A DNA stretch of 64,000 nt from Acinetobacter calcoaceticus (GCF_016508255.1 NZ_JADVKT010000010.1:1-64000), one strand, 5' to 3'. Positions 36,346 to 47,437 are shown, counted from the first letter of the stretch. Notes: generated from the sequence alone by a model not told the origin. Numbers and translations: made by a program.

Positions 36346-36564
36346 TTAATGCTTGGTTAGAGTAACCGATTGTGTGCCGACCCATGGCTTATTATGCTGA
36401 GTGCGGGTAATTGTAAAATCACGGTTTTCAGACTCGCGTGTAAGTAAGATAGATAAAGAGTTAAAATCGTTATGACTCATATAAAATTCTTGTGCTGAAA
36501 ACGTCCATTGTTCGCCCTGATTAAGCTGTTCAACTTGCTTTGAAATCTGATGCAGAATGTCCAT
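36346..36564 (-). CDS. hypothetical small protein
   Basis: 72 aa, not recognised. It begins MDILHQISKQVEQLNQGEQWTF, has mixed alpha/beta character (SLSILLTRESENRDFTITRT) and no membrane segment or signal. The plausible composition, an AGG-type ribosome site near the ATG and the terminator directly after its stop support it as a real gene. Function cannot be assigned. Confidence 0.65.
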   Translation of the reverse strand: MDILHQISKQVEQLNQGEQWTFSAQEFYMSHNDFNSLSILLTRESENRDFTITRTQHNKPWVGTQSVTLTKH

Positions 36565-36696
36565 CTCTTAACCTCATTAATTATCTTAAAATCACTACTT
36601 TTCATTCTCATAATTAATTGATCTATAAGAATAATATATATGTCTATTTTGTGACAAATAAGTGTCATTTTTATGACAGAAGGAGCTTTTAAAACT

Positions 36697-37335
36697 TTAC
36701 TTTTCTATTTTTTCATCAGAAAACTTAGAATTCTTTAAAATGTATTCAATTTCTTCTTGAGCTGCCGAGTTTAGCTTGGCTCGGAAAGCTGTTACAGACT
36801 GTTCAATTAAGCTCTCAGCTTCAAGTTCTAAACGAATACGTAAACTTTCAAGCTCAGATAAGATTTGATCATCGGTAATACTAAGTTTTACGCCAGCAGA
36901 GTAATTGACTGCTGGTGTTTCAGGATTTTTCTGATAACGCGCAGTTTGCTCTGCAACTTCTTGTTCTAAATGGCTACGTAATGTGTGTAATGTTTCAGTC
37001 TGTTCGTTAAATTTACGAATTTCATCTGCTTGTAACTCTGCAGCATAGGCAGCTTCTGATGCACGTTTGTCAGCAAGTGCTTTTTCTAAAGCAAGTTGAC
37101 GACGAATACGTGCTTGCTCAATGAGCTCTGCTTTGAGGTCTGCGTAAGCTTGTTCAATTTTTTGCTGCGATTCTAACTGCGCTTTTTCGTCATTTAAAAC
37201 CCAAAGCTGAATAGGCGTTTGAGGTTTTAGTAAGTCGCAAATACGTGCCAGATCCTGTTGATAGGCATGACGGACAGCTTCAGGCGCATTTAACCATCTT
37301 TTTTTAAAATCTTGCCCGACATTTAATGCCACCAT
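36697..37335 (-). CDS. hypothetical coiled-coil protein
   Basis: 212 aa, no recognised family. An N-terminal part (1-65; FKKRWLNAPEAVRHAYQQDLARICDLLKP) is followed by a long charged helix rich in Ala/Glu/Gln (about 66-145). A C-terminal helical segment (155-212; LSELESLRIRLELEAESLIEQSVTAFRAKL) then predicts another coiled coil. No signal or membrane helix, so likely cytosolic. It is co-directional with holC-pepA, 39 bp after holC, so possibly co-transcribed. Confidence 0.8.
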   Translation of the reverse strand: MVALNVGQDFKKRWLNAPEAVRHAYQQDLARICDLLKPQTPIQLWVLNDEKAQLESQQKIEQAYADLKAELIEQARIRRQLALEKALADKRASEAAYAAELQADEIRKFNEQTETLHTLRSHLEQEVAEQTARYQKNPETPAVNYSAGVKLSITDDQILSELESLRIRLELEAESLIEQSVTAFRAKLNSAAQEEIEYILKNSKFSDEKIEK

Positions 37336-37373
37336 GGTTCTCCTTTGTTCAACAGTATTTACATTTTAGCGCG

Positions 37374-37781
37374 TTATAATTTAAAGGTCCGCGGTTCTAT
37401 ACCCAAACGGCGATACATTTTAAATTTTTCTCGACCAATTTGCTTGGCTGTTTCATTATTTTCAACAATTTCTATAATGTGGCTAAAATGATCAACTTGT
37501 TCAAGTGCATGATTGTTAAAATTAAATACTAATAAGCCTTGTTCAAGCGGTTGTTTAGCCGAAATACATACAGCAGCATCAGTCTGATCAACACCATGCG
37601 CAATGAAACTGACAGGGTCAAAATCCCATAATCTTTCATCAAGAATCTGTTGTAGCTGCACATCTGAGCAATACCACCAGATTTTAGGATGCTTCTGTAA
37701 AATTTTCCGACATAAACGGCAAGCACTATCGACTTGCCGTTCTTCACTGGTTTCAAACAGATAAAAACTAACTTTAGCCAT
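37374..37781 (-). CDS. holC: DNA polymerase III chi subunit
   Basis: 135 aa. Chi-family features are [26 protein letters not shown] at the N-terminus, then [21 protein letters not shown] (about 44-64; the LD-x-x-LW-x-F-x-x-x-x-FIPH-like motif). Chi bridges the clamp loader and SSB. It overlaps the 3' end of pepA by 8 bp, the pepA-holC order conserved in proteobacteria. Confidence 0.92.
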   Translation of the reverse strand: MAKVSFYLFETSEERQVDSACRLCRKILQKHPKIWWYCSDVQLQQILDERLWDFDPVSFIAHGVDQTDAAVCISAKQPLEQGLLVFNFNNHALEQVDHFSHIIEIVENNETAKQIGREKFKMYRRLGIEPRTFKL

Positions 37782-39222
37782 TCGTATTTACACGATTTGC
37801 TAAAAATTGCATGAGAAGGGGTACGGGACGACCCGTTGCACCTTTAGCTGGACCTGATAACCATGCTGTTCCAGCTACATCCAAATGAGCCCAACGATAC
37901 TCACGTGTAAAGCGTTCAAGGAAACATGCCGCCGTAATCGCGCCGCCGTATGGCCCACCGATGTTCGCAATGTCTGCAAATGGTGAATCGAGTAACTCTT
38001 GATAATCTTCAATGACTGGCATGCGCCATACACGGTCAAAAGATTGCTCGCCAGCTTGTTGGAGTTCGGCTGCTAAAGCATCATCTGGAGAGAATAATCC
38101 ACTGAGTACCTTGCCTAAAGCGACTACACATGCACCTGTTAAGGTCGCAATATCGACCACGATTGCCGGATTAAAACGTTTGATATAGGTCAATGTGTCA
38201 CACAGTACCAGACGACCTTCAGCATCTGTATTTAGAATTTCAACAGTTTGTCCGCTCATGGTTGTTACAATGTCACCTGGACGAGTTGCTTTACCAGAAG
38301 GCATATTTTCTGCTGCTGCAATTGCACCAACCACATGAATAGGAAGTTTTGCTTCGCATAGCGCACGAATAGTGCCAAGTACAGAAGCTGCACCGCACAT
38401 ATCGAATTTCATTTCATCCATGCCAAGGCCTGGTTTTAAAGAAATACCACCTGTATCAAAAGTTACGCCTTTACCGACAAGGACAACAGGTGCTTGATCG
38501 ATTCCAGCTTGATATTCAAGAGTTACAATGCGACCTGGGCGCTCAGAACCTTTACTCACTGCAAGAAAAGCATACATGCCTAAATCAGCCATTTGCTGCT
38601 CATTTAAAACAGTTACTTTAAGTAAGTCTGGGAATTCTGCGGCTAAAGCTAAAGCTTGTTCGGCCAAATATTCAGGGAAACAAATATTACCCGGACGGTT
38701 ACCAAGGTCACGTGCGTAAGACTGACCAGATTGTACGGCATGTACTAAAGTCAGTTGTTGTTCATCGAGGTTAGTCATTGAACTAATTAAATCAACCTGT
38801 TGTAACACAAATTCATTTTTTTTCGATTTAAACTCATCATAACCATAAGCTGCTTGAGTTAAGCTTAAAGCAAATAAATAATGGTACTCGACAGGTAAAG
38901 CAGCAATATCAATTGCGATATGCTTAAATTTATTTTGTGTCGATTTGATAATGGTTTGAGCAAGTTTAGCAAGCTTAACTGCCTGAAGTTCGGCTGTTTT
39001 TCCTAAGCCAAGTAGTTGGCTGTGAGGCTGATTTGAAATCTGACCAAATAATGGCAGAGTTTCATTGAAGTTGCCTTTAAATTGGGTAGCGGTCAGAACG
39101 CTTTCTAGGTTATTGATTTGATATGTATTGATATTGCTTTGTAGCTGTTCTGAATCAACTAAAATCCACAAAGATTCATTAGATGTCTGTTCGGGAAAAG
39201 TTGTATAAGTTGTAAATTTCAT
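37774..39222 (-). CDS. pepA: leucyl aminopeptidase (M17)
   Basis: 482 aa. The M17 signature [16 protein letters not shown] (about 333-348) contains the metal-binding and catalytic residues. [17 protein letters not shown] (about 250-266) and [13 protein letters not shown] supply the other zinc ligands and lysine. It removes N-terminal Leu and similar residues; in E. coli PepA also binds DNA for Xer recombination at cer. It is divergent from lptF, with 143 bp between, the typical arrangement. Followed by holC with an 8-bp overlap. Confidence 0.95.
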   Translation of the reverse strand: MKFTTYTTFPEQTSNESLWILVDSEQLQSNINTYQINNLESVLTATQFKGNFNETLPLFGQISNQPHSQLLGLGKTAELQAVKLAKLAQTIIKSTQNKFKHIAIDIAALPVEYHYLFALSLTQAAYGYDEFKSKKNEFVLQQVDLISSMTNLDEQQLTLVHAVQSGQSYARDLGNRPGNICFPEYLAEQALALAAEFPDLLKVTVLNEQQMADLGMYAFLAVSKGSERPGRIVTLEYQAGIDQAPVVLVGKGVTFDTGGISLKPGLGMDEMKFDMCGAASVLGTIRALCEAKLPIHVVGAIAAAENMPSGKATRPGDIVTTMSGQTVEILNTDAEGRLVLCDTLTYIKRFNPAIVVDIATLTGACVVALGKVLSGLFSPDDALAAELQQAGEQSFDRVWRMPVIEDYQELLDSPFADIANIGGPYGGAITAACFLERFTREYRWAHLDVAGTAWLSGPAKGATGRPVPLLMQFLANRVNTNG

Positions 39223-39365
39223 GGCTGCCGTGATTGCCTATAGAAAGTTATGATGAATTAAAACATTGAAACACTTTCAAGCATAGCGTTGCAATGTGCG
39301 GTTTTATATTTTTAACATTCGGGTAAACTAGCAGTCGTCCCGATTAGCCTTTTGGAAGTATTACT

Positions 39366-40466
39366 TTGATTATTCGGCGTTATCTCGTCAAGCAAGTTGT
39401 CTCTACCTCATTGGTGGTCATTTCCTTATTGACCTTAATCATGATGGGTGGTCGTCTGATCAAATACTTTGGTGTGGCGGCGCAGGGACGTTTAGATGTC
39501 AGTATTTTATTTAGCATCGTTGGATACCGTTTACCTGAATTTCTAACACTCATTTTACCACTAGGGTTTTTTATTGGTTTAATGTTGGTGTTTGGTCGCT
39601 TATATGTTGACCATGAAATGGCAGTATTGAATAGTAGCGGTGTGAGTCGTCATCAATTGGCGCGACTACTTATTCCAATGACACTTGTTTATATGGTTTG
39701 TCAGTCTGTGCTTATGCTCTGGATGACGCCGTGGGGACTGCGTGAGTTTGAAAAATTAACCACCACTCAAGCGGTTCGCACAGGCTTCGATTTAGTTCGA
39801 CCAAGAGAATTTATTTCTTCTGGACCATATACGATTTATGCAGGTTCGCTATCTGAAGATCGAAAAAATCTAAAAGACATTTTCTTTTATCAACGTGCTA
39901 CTAAAGAAGATAAGCCAGATGTCATGATTTTGGCAAAAGAAGCGACTCGTGTAGAGGTTGCAAATGATACAGCCAATGTGGTTGATCTGGTGCAAGGCCG
40001 TCGTTATGAAATATTCCCGGGACAACCAAAGTATACACAAGCAGAGTTTCAATCTTATCGTCTACGTTTAGAAAATGATAAAGACGTTAAGTTTGAAAGT
40101 GGTGAAGTAGAATCATTACCAACGATGAAACTCTTTTCAAAAACGAATGATCCAGTAGTCAGAAGTGAGCTGGGATGGCGTTTGTTTGGACCATTCACCA
40201 TTATTATTGCTTTAATGCTTTCTGTGGCATTGTCTGAGGTTAGCCCAAGACAAGGTCGTTATTACCGTCTTATTCCGGCGATTTTTATTTTTTCCAGTCT
40301 GATCGTATTAATGATTGCAATCAAGACTCGTATTAGTAAAGAAGAACTCGATATTTGGGCTTATCCTGCTGTGTTGGTTGTTTATGGCGTTGCAGCCGCC
40401 TTATTTTCCCGTAAGCAGAAATTGGCACCAAAAATCAAGAAACAGATCAAGCGAGTGAAATTATAA
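39366..40466 (+). CDS. lptF: LPS export ABC transporter permease LptF
   Basis: 366 aa of the YjgP/YjgQ family. It has two N-terminal helices with IIRRYLVKQVVSTSLVVISLLTLIMMGGR, a coupling-helix segment near VGYRLPEFLTLILPLGFFIGLMLVFGRLY, a large periplasmic beta-jellyroll (about 130-265) and three C-terminal helices. It carries lipopolysaccharide or LOS from the inner membrane to the LptA bridge, together with LptG and LptB. The start is TTG with GGAAG 8 bp upstream. Its stop overlaps the lptG ATG by one base. Confidence 0.94.
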   Translation: MIIRRYLVKQVVSTSLVVISLLTLIMMGGRLIKYFGVAAQGRLDVSILFSIVGYRLPEFLTLILPLGFFIGLMLVFGRLYVDHEMAVLNSSGVSRHQLARLLIPMTLVYMVCQSVLMLWMTPWGLREFEKLTTTQAVRTGFDLVRPREFISSGPYTIYAGSLSEDRKNLKDIFFYQRATKEDKPDVMILAKEATRVEVANDTANVVDLVQGRRYEIFPGQPKYTQAEFQSYRLRLENDKDVKFESGEVESLPTMKLFSKTNDPVVRSELGWRLFGPFTIIIALMLSVALSEVSPRQGRYYRLIPAIFIFSSLIVLMIAIKTRISKEELDIWAYPAVLVVYGVAAALFSRKQKLAPKIKKQIKRVKL

Positions 40467-41536
40467 TGTTAGCACGTCGAATAGTCGCCAAATATGTGAC
40501 GAAAACCACTGCGCTTGCGATGTTTGGCACCACAGTTGTTTTGTCGATTTTACAGATCTTATTTACGTACCTTGGCGAGTTGGGTGAACTCAAACCAGAC
40601 TATAACGCATGGCAAGCTCTCATCTATGTGTTGTGGGGAGCGCCTCGTTATCTATATGAAATTTTGCCTATTTCTGCCTTGATTGGTGCTGTAATTGGTT
40701 TAGGGTCACTCGCAACAAGTAGTGAACTTATTGTTATGCGCTCCGCTGGTATCAGCTTATGGCGTATTGTCGGTTGGGTTATGCGCTCCGCTTTACTGCT
40801 TATTATTTTGTCTTTTGCCTTAAGTGAATGGGTTATTCCATATACCAATGAAAAAGCAGAAAGTATTAAAAGTCACCGCTCTGTCGCTACCTTAGGTGAA
40901 GTCAAAGGCTATTGGTCACGTGAAGGACAACGATTTATCTATATTAATTATGCTAACTCTCAGGGAAGTTTAAAAGATATTCAAGTGGTCGATTTTGACC
41001 AGAACTATTACTTGCAATCATTGATTAATGCTCAGCAAGGACAGTTCGTGAAAAATGGTCAATGGGCTCTGAAGAAAGCGGAACAAATGGATATTTTGGC
41101 GACAGGAAATGCCATTAGAACTACCCATGATGAGCAATCACTTGCTTTAGCATTACAGCCAAAATATGTGAGCATGGTGACTTTAGACCCTGCAGATTTA
41201 TCACCAAGTCAGCTGATTAGTTTTATGCGTTATATGGATGAATATAGTCAGGTTCCAAAGACCTATCAATTGGCTTTCTGGCAAAAAGTTGCCTCGCCAT
41301 TTTCGTTGGTTGCTCTGGTTCTCGTGGCGTGTTCATTTATTTTTGGGCCATTACGCCAACAATCGATGGGCTTTCGCTTGGTGATTGCATTGTTTATTGG
41401 TTTGAGTTTCTATTATTTGCAGGATTTCTTGGGTTATGCCAGCTTGGTTTATGCCCCATCTCCTGCATGGTTCGTACTCGTACCGATCTTGTTAATGTTT
41501 GGTGCCGGAAGTTATTTGCTTTACCGCGCTCGCTAG
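40466..41536 (+). CDS. lptG: LPS export ABC transporter permease LptG
   Basis: 356 aa, same fold as LptF. N-terminal ARRIVAKYVTKTTALAMFGTTVVLSIL, coupling region APRYLYEILPISALIGAVIGLGSLATSSELIVMRSAG, periplasmic jellyroll, and C-terminal FWQKVASPFSLVALVLVACSFIFGPLR. Partner of LptF in the Lpt machine. Translationally coupled to lptF through a TAATG overlap. Confidence 0.94.
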   Translation: MLARRIVAKYVTKTTALAMFGTTVVLSILQILFTYLGELGELKPDYNAWQALIYVLWGAPRYLYEILPISALIGAVIGLGSLATSSELIVMRSAGISLWRIVGWVMRSALLLIILSFALSEWVIPYTNEKAESIKSHRSVATLGEVKGYWSREGQRFIYINYANSQGSLKDIQVVDFDQNYYLQSLINAQQGQFVKNGQWALKKAEQMDILATGNAIRTTHDEQSLALALQPKYVSMVTLDPADLSPSQLISFMRYMDEYSQVPKTYQLAFWQKVASPFSLVALVLVACSFIFGPLRQQSMGFRLVIALFIGLSFYYLQDFLGYASLVYAPSPAWFVLVPILLMFGAGSYLLYRAR

Positions 41537-41662
41537 TAATAATTGATATTTATGGTTTTCATCACTCGTAGATATTGGTGAAAGCCATAGGAAAAAATAG
41601 AGTCTTGACCGAAAATTCGGTAAGATATTGTGACGAAATTGTAGACAAAAGAGAAATAGATT

Positions 41663-43210
41663 ATGACGGATGCAACTGCTGGCAAGATCCCTCACGTTCT
41701 GGTCATTATGGATGGTGTTGGACACCGTGAAGCGATTGAAGATAATGCTTTTCTTGCAGCAAAAACACCCAATTTGGCGGCAATGACAGCAAAGCATCCA
41801 AATAGTCTAATTTCTGGTTCTGGTGAAGATGTTGGTTTGCCTGATGGGCAAATGGGGAACTCTGAAGTTGGCCATATGAATCTTGGTGCTGGTCGTGTCT
41901 TGTATCAAGACTTTACCCGTATTACTAAAGATATTCGTACTGGCGACTTTTTTAAACATGAAGTGTTGATTGACGCCGTTGAAAAAGCTAAAGCCGCTAA
42001 TGGTGCTGTTCATATTATGGGATTGCTCTCAGAAGGTGGCGTGCATTCACATGAAGACCATATTGTGGCGATGTGTGAACTTGCATTAAAACGTGGTGCA
42101 AAAGTTTATTTACATGCTTTCCTTGATGGCCGTGATACACCACCACGTAGCGCTCAGCCGTCTTTAGAAAAATTAGATGCATTATTTGCTCAATACCCGG
42201 GTCAAGGCCGTATCGCGACCATGATTGGCCGCTACTTTGCAATGGATCGCGACAACCGTTGGGATCGTGTTGAGCAAGCTTATCGCTTATTGACCGAAGG
42301 TGAGGCACTTCGTACTGCGCAAACGGCAGTGGAAGGGCTAGAGTTAGCTTATGCAGCCAATGAAAATGATGAGTTTGTAAAAGCGACTCGTATTGGTGAT
42401 ATCGCTAAAGTGCAAGACGGTGATAGTGTTGTATTTATGAATTTCCGTGCTGACCGAGCTCGTGAAATTACTCGTGCATTTGTAGAAAAAGAATTTACTG
42501 GCTTCGAACGTAAAGTTGTACCAAACCTTTCTAAATTTGTCATGCTAACGCGTTATCAGGCTAGCATTGATGCGCCAGTTGCATACATGCCAGAAGCATT
42601 AAAAAATTCATTGGGTGAATATTTATCTTCTCTTGGAAAGACTCAGTTACGTATTGCCGAAACTGAAAAATATGCCCATGTAACATTCTTCTTTAGTGGT
42701 GGACGTGAAGATGAATACCCAGGTGAGAAGCGTATTTTAATTCCATCTCCAAACGTTGCGACATACGATCTTAAGCCTGAAATGAGTGCTTATGAAGTCA
42801 CTGATGAATTGGTTAAAGCCATTAATTCAGGTGAATACGATTTATTGGTTGTGAACTATGCCAATGGTGATATGGTGGGGCATACGGGTATTTTTGATGC
42901 GGCAGTTAAAGCAGTTGAAGCAGTCGACCTTTGTTTAGGTCGTGTTTATGAAGCGGTAATGGCAAAGAAAGGCCATATGTTGATTACTGCTGACCATGGT
43001 AACGTTGAGCAAATGCAAGACTACGAAAGCGGTCAAGTTCACACTCAACATACAACGGAACTTGTACCGTTTATCTATGTTGGCCCAACACAAGCAACAA
43101 TTGCAGAAGGTGGCGTGCTTGCCGATGTAGCACCGACGATTCTCAATTTAATGCAGATTCCTGTCCCTGCTGAAATGCAAGGCCGTAATCTGATTACATT
43201 ATCTGCATAA
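41663..43210 (+). CDS. gpmI: 2,3-bisphosphoglycerate-independent phosphoglycerate mutase
   Basis: 515 aa, typical GpmI length. The catalytic serine lies in [19 protein letters not shown] (about 56-74). HDRs such as [12 protein letters not shown] and [16 protein letters not shown], and the Mn ligands in [11 protein letters not shown] and [11 protein letters not shown], are all present. It interconverts 2- and 3-phosphoglycerate. The first motif reads [14 protein letters not shown] rather than the usual DGWG-x-R, a small deviation. It is followed 15 bp later by the S41 peptidase gene. Confidence 0.95.
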   Translation: MTDATAGKIPHVLVIMDGVGHREAIEDNAFLAAKTPNLAAMTAKHPNSLISGSGEDVGLPDGQMGNSEVGHMNLGAGRVLYQDFTRITKDIRTGDFFKHEVLIDAVEKAKAANGAVHIMGLLSEGGVHSHEDHIVAMCELALKRGAKVYLHAFLDGRDTPPRSAQPSLEKLDALFAQYPGQGRIATMIGRYFAMDRDNRWDRVEQAYRLLTEGEALRTAQTAVEGLELAYAANENDEFVKATRIGDIAKVQDGDSVVFMNFRADRAREITRAFVEKEFTGFERKVVPNLSKFVMLTRYQASIDAPVAYMPEALKNSLGEYLSSLGKTQLRIAETEKYAHVTFFFSGGREDEYPGEKRILIPSPNVATYDLKPEMSAYEVTDELVKAINSGEYDLLVVNYANGDMVGHTGIFDAAVKAVEAVDLCLGRVYEAVMAKKGHMLITADHGNVEQMQDYESGQVHTQHTTELVPFIYVGPTQATIAEGGVLADVAPTILNLMQIPVPAEMQGRNLITLSA

Positions 43211-43225
43211 GCCAAAGGTGATTGG

Positions 43226-44410
43226 ATGCTGCAACACATTAAATATAAAAAACTTATTGTAAGTATGTTGCTGTGTTGCAGCCAATTTGCTTTTGCAGCG
43301 CCAGTTGTAAAAGAAAAATTGTCACCTTTGCATTCGGATTCGGAAGAACCGGAACATAGTTATGCAGAGGTGCCGATTGAGTCGATTCAACAGTTTGTAC
43401 AAATCTATGGAATCGTTCGAGATAATTACGTTGATGTGAAGTCTGACGATGCCCTATTTCAACAAGCCATTAAAGGGCTAGTGAGTGGGCTCGATCGTTA
43501 TTCGCGTTATTTGTCGGCAGAAGAATATCGTCAATTGATTCAATATACCGAAGGTGATCTTGCTTCGGTTGATTTTGCTTTAAGTCCTGAAGTGCATCTC
43601 CATAAATGGGTGATTCGTGATCTTAAAACTAGCTCAGACTCATATAAATTAGGTTTGAGAAATGGTCAGACTATTCTCAAGATTGATAACCAAGACTTAA
43701 AAAACTTAAACCAAGATCAGGTGTTCGGACTGCTTTATGGTTCGATAGGAAGTACGCTTCAAGTACAAGCAGAAGAATTAAATGGAAACATTAACTTAGT
43801 TCGTAATAAAAAAATAGAAACCGATATAGAACCTGTAATGCTACATAATCAGGTTCTTGTACTAAAAATTAGGGTATTTCAGCAAGACACGGCAAATGAA
43901 ATTAAACGCTTAATTGAAGAAAATAGTTCACCACGTTTAAAAGCCGTTTTAATTGATTTGCGAAACAATCCAGGTGGGTTGTTATCGGCAGCAGTTGAGT
44001 CCGCAGATTTATTTTTAAATAATGGAATTATCGTCTCAACCAAAAGCCGTTCGGAAGGTAATCAGCAATTTCAGGCTCTGCCTGGCAATGAGTTTCAGAA
44101 TATAAAATTAGGTATATTAATTAATCATCGTTCTGCATCAGCAGCTGAAGTTTTTACTGCAGCCATGAAAGAACACCAGCGTGCGTGGGTCATGGGTGAA
44201 AAAAGTTATGGAAAAGGAGTAGTGCAAAAACTATTTCCTTTGCCAAGTGGTGCTGCGCTCCAAATGACAGTTTCACACTATTACACGCCGAATGGCAATA
44301 TGATTGAAGGGCAGGGTATTCAACCTAACCAGACCTATCCTTTGCCGCCAGAAATGAAAGAAGATGTATATTTAGATCGCGTTGCAGACTTATTTTTAAA
44401 GAGAAAGTAG
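43226..44410 (+). CDS. C-terminal processing peptidase (S41 family)
   Basis: 394 aa with a signal peptide (to about residue 25, FAFAAP). The helical lead IVRDNYVDVKSDDALFQQAIKGLVSGLDRYSRYL is followed by a PDZ domain (about 110-190) and an S41 protease core. The catalytic serine is in NHRSASAAEVFTAAMKEH and the lysine in GEKSYGKGVVQKLF; RNNPGGLL is also present. Periplasmic processing of cell-wall-enzyme regulators or tail-specific proteolysis is likely. The gene order gpmI-(envC)-ctp is common; envC is absent here. Confidence 0.92.
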   Translation: MLQHIKYKKLIVSMLLCCSQFAFAAPVVKEKLSPLHSDSEEPEHSYAEVPIESIQQFVQIYGIVRDNYVDVKSDDALFQQAIKGLVSGLDRYSRYLSAEEYRQLIQYTEGDLASVDFALSPEVHLHKWVIRDLKTSSDSYKLGLRNGQTILKIDNQDLKNLNQDQVFGLLYGSIGSTLQVQAEELNGNINLVRNKKIETDIEPVMLHNQVLVLKIRVFQQDTANEIKRLIEENSSPRLKAVLIDLRNNPGGLLSAAVESADLFLNNGIIVSTKSRSEGNQQFQALPGNEFQNIKLGILINHRSASAAEVFTAAMKEHQRAWVMGEKSYGKGVVQKLFPLPSGAALQMTVSHYYTPNGNMIEGQGIQPNQTYPLPPEMKEDVYLDRVADLFLKRK

Positions 44411-44413
44411 TTT

Positions 44414-45835
44414 TTACAGTTCCTCTCCCAATTCAGTATCTAAGCCAAACTTTTTCAGTCGATAGCGTAAAGAACGGAAGGTCATTCCTAGCTTTTTAGC
44501 TGCTAAGGTCCGGTTCCAATGTGTCATGTTCAAGGCATTCAGCAGAATATCTTTTTCAATATTTTCTAAGTAACGTTCCAAGCCTTCCATTGGTAGTTTT
44601 GGCCGAGTTTGAGCAATCGCTGTTGATGCTGGATTCACTTGTTTAGTTGCAAGTTGCGAGTTAACGCTACTGCCTCTGAGAAGGGGCATATTCAGGTGTG
44701 ATAAATCAATGCATTCATCATCACTTAAGGTAATAGCCCGTTCAATCATATTTCTTAATTCGCGGACATTACCCGGAAAATCTTGCTGCAATAGATAAGT
44801 TTCAGCAGTCGTAGTTAGTTGTTTGCTTGGAATTTTCCATTCCATACAAACCTTTTGAATAAAATGATGGGCTAATAACAAAATATCTCCACCACGATCA
44901 CGCAGTGGCGGCAACATGATATCCATAACATGAATACGGAAAAATAAGTCCTGACGGAATTTGCCTTGTCGAACCAATAAATCTAAGTCTTGATGGCTGG
45001 CGCTAATCACCCGAAAATCGACATCGATTTCCTGATCGGAACCTACAGGGCGAATTTTTTTCTCTTGCACTGCCCGAAGCAATTTAACCTGCATATTTAA
45101 CGGCAATTCAGCAATTTCATCTAAAAATAAACTGCCGCCATGTGCAGATAAAATAAGCCCTTGTTTGTCTTGATTTGCTCCCGTAAAGCTCCCTTTTTTA
45201 TGTCCAAAAAGTTCACTTTCCATGAGCTCGGTTGGAATTGCTCCGCAGTTAATCGCAATAAAGGGACCTTCGCTGCGATTACTTAAACGGTGAATAAGAT
45301 TAGCAACAACTTCTTTACCTGTACCGGATTCTCCCGTAACAAACACTGGGGCTTGGGAGCGGGCTATTTTTTTAATAGCAGCACGTAAGTTCTGTATTGG
45401 TGGAGAGCGTCCAATTAATAGGTCATTCTCTAGCGTTGTTTCAGCGAACTCATGCTCTGATTTTGGCTGATTTAGCGCTTTTTTTAATAACTGATCTAAA
45501 TGAATTTGGTTAATCGGTTTGCTTACAAAATCAAAAGCTCCCGCCTTTAACGCTGCAATTGCAATATCCATATTGCCATACGCAGTTAAAACCGCAATCG
45601 GTGTGTGAGTATAAGTTTGAGAAACGTGTTTAACCAATTCTAAACCGCTACCGTCGGGTAGGTTTAAATCGGTTAAGCATGCGTCATAATGAAACTGAGT
45701 AAAGAGTTGTTTGGCCTGTTCAACCCGATAAGCAAGATGTGTTTTAATTCCCATTCGTGCAAGAGTCATTTGCATTAAAAGGCACAAATCTTCTTCATCG
45801 TCTACAAGCAAAACGAGTGGTTGCTGTTCTGCCAT
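44414..45835 (-). CDS. pilR: sigma-54-dependent response regulator PilR
   Basis: 473 aa in NtrC layout. Receiver domain 1-120 (phospho-Asp in CLTDLNLPDGSG) is followed by an AAA+ domain about 140-375, with Walker A TGESGTGKEVVANLIH, GAFTGA-loop variant KKGSFTGANQDKQG, and GGSLFLDEIAELP. A Fis-type HTH closes the protein (WNRTLAAKKLGMTFRSLRYRLKKFG). With PilS it activates pilA transcription by RpoN and controls type IV pili. It is 23 bp after pilS. The pilA target is not in the window. Confidence 0.93.
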   Translation of the reverse strand: MAEQQPLVLLVDDEEDLCLLMQMTLARMGIKTHLAYRVEQAKQLFTQFHYDACLTDLNLPDGSGLELVKHVSQTYTHTPIAVLTAYGNMDIAIAALKAGAFDFVSKPINQIHLDQLLKKALNQPKSEHEFAETTLENDLLIGRSPPIQNLRAAIKKIARSQAPVFVTGESGTGKEVVANLIHRLSNRSEGPFIAINCGAIPTELMESELFGHKKGSFTGANQDKQGLILSAHGGSLFLDEIAELPLNMQVKLLRAVQEKKIRPVGSDQEIDVDFRVISASHQDLDLLVRQGKFRQDLFFRIHVMDIMLPPLRDRGGDILLLAHHFIQKVCMEWKIPSKQLTTTAETYLLQQDFPGNVRELRNMIERAITLSDDECIDLSHLNMPLLRGSSVNSQLATKQVNPASTAIAQTRPKLPMEGLERYLENIEKDILLNALNMTHWNRTLAAKKLGMTFRSLRYRLKKFGLDTELGEEL

Positions 45836-45858
45836 TTCCCCAAAAACCTAATAAAAAA

Positions 45859-47427
45859 TCAATATATTATTGGGCATTCTATTCGGAAGCATGCCCCTTG
45901 TTTTTGCTCTACATAAGTGAGCTTTGCATGGTTTGCCTCACAAAAACTATGAGACAAATATAATCCTAAACCAGTTCCATTAATTTCGGTACTAAAAAAT
46001 GGTTTAAATAATTGAGATATATCACGTTTTGAAACACCTTCGCCGTAATCGATCACATCAATATAGATTTTATTTGTTTGTGAATGAATGTTGATCAGAA
46101 TATGGGGTGAGTCGGGCGCATTATGTCGTAAAGCATTTCTAACAAGGTTAATCAGCACTTGTCTGAGCTGTTTCTCATCAAATAATAATTTTAAGAATGA
46201 ATCAGAAATTTTAAGCTTTATTGAATATTTAACATCAGATAGATCTTCGTCTAATAACGTCTTTATGAAGTCGTTTAATTCAATCTGGATTGGGTGAGTT
46301 CTTTCGCTACTGGCAAGTCCTAAGGTGTCTTGAACAATACTATCGATGCGTTTTGTTTGCTTACCAATCATATGGCGTAAAGTATTTTGTTGTTCTAAAT
46401 CACTATCTTTAAGTAACTCATTTGCTTGTACAATTGCTGCTAGAGGGTTACGGATTTCATGTGCAATACTGGCTGAAAGTTGCCCTAAAGCAGCAAGTTT
46501 GAGTTGTTGAGCTTGCTGATTAATGTGTTGTGCATCTTGTAAAATGAGCAGCGTCAATGCTTGTTGCGGCACTAAAAGATGCTGCACTTTAATATTAATA
46601 GAGTAGGCTGAAAGCCGAGACTCAAAAATAAATCGATCGCCTTCTTGTAGATTATCAAACTTAAGAATTTCAAATAAATCGGGGTGCCATTTAGCTAAAG
46701 GATATTTTTCACTGGCAAATTGTGGCGGAATACCCAGCAAAGAGCAGGCAGCCGGATTACTTAGAACAATGTCATAGTTTTCATCTAGAACCAGATAGCC
46801 TTCTTCAATTTGTTCCAAAATATAGCGGTTAATATTTTGTAGTTGATAGAGCTCTATTGATTGGTGGAATGTAAGCGCCTCAAGTAATTTAAAGCGCTGA
46901 ACCGCAATTTGCCCGATCCCATGTACCACAAAAAATAAGAAGGCTAAAAGGGCACTATTACCAATTGTATTGAGATTATTGTAGTCAAATAAACTACCGA
47001 CAAAACGTTGGTAAATAACGGCAATGACTGCAAGTAATGTAATGAGCAAAGACATTCTTGCGCTGAGTAAAATTGCCGAGGTGAATATAGCAATGACATA
47101 CAGCAAGCTGAGTTGCAAATTTGGTTCACCTACAGAAAATGTAAGTAAACTCAGACAGATAATATCAACTACAAAAAATAAAATAAGCTGCCGTGTTGCC
47201 TGAGTTGCAACGAACTTAAAACATATAAGCTGAAGAAGACTTAATATGGAATAGCCAAGCAGAGTGTAAGAATATAAAGCGGGTTGTTGTAGACTGTTGT
47301 CGATTTGAGCATCGGTTAAAACCAAAATAATATTGAGGCTAACCGCAATAATAAGACGATATAAACCATACCACGTGCCCAAACGAAAAATCGTATTGGA
47401 CAACGAAGAGTTTAAGGGATATTGCAT
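45859..47427 (-). CDS. pilS: sensor histidine kinase PilS
   Basis: 522 aa. Six N-terminal membrane helices (about 18-175) are followed by a PAS-like segment (about 195-300), a HisKA dimerisation helix with the phospho-His in LGQLSASIAHEIRNPLAAIVQANE, and HATPase_c with N-box LINLVRNALRHN and G-box DYGEGVSKRDISQLFKPFFSTEINGTGLGLYLS. It controls PilR. It starts 10 bp after the gacA stop and continues into pilR, so the three genes may form one transcript. Confidence 0.93.
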   Translation of the reverse strand: MQYPLNSSLSNTIFRLGTWYGLYRLIIAVSLNIILVLTDAQIDNSLQQPALYSYTLLGYSILSLLQLICFKFVATQATRQLILFFVVDIICLSLLTFSVGEPNLQLSLLYVIAIFTSAILLSARMSLLITLLAVIAVIYQRFVGSLFDYNNLNTIGNSALLAFLFFVVHGIGQIAVQRFKLLEALTFHQSIELYQLQNINRYILEQIEEGYLVLDENYDIVLSNPAACSLLGIPPQFASEKYPLAKWHPDLFEILKFDNLQEGDRFIFESRLSAYSINIKVQHLLVPQQALTLLILQDAQHINQQAQQLKLAALGQLSASIAHEIRNPLAAIVQANELLKDSDLEQQNTLRHMIGKQTKRIDSIVQDTLGLASSERTHPIQIELNDFIKTLLDEDLSDVKYSIKLKISDSFLKLLFDEKQLRQVLINLVRNALRHNAPDSPHILINIHSQTNKIYIDVIDYGEGVSKRDISQLFKPFFSTEINGTGLGLYLSHSFCEANHAKLTYVEQKQGACFRIECPIIY

Positions 47428-47437
47428 ATAAGTTTGA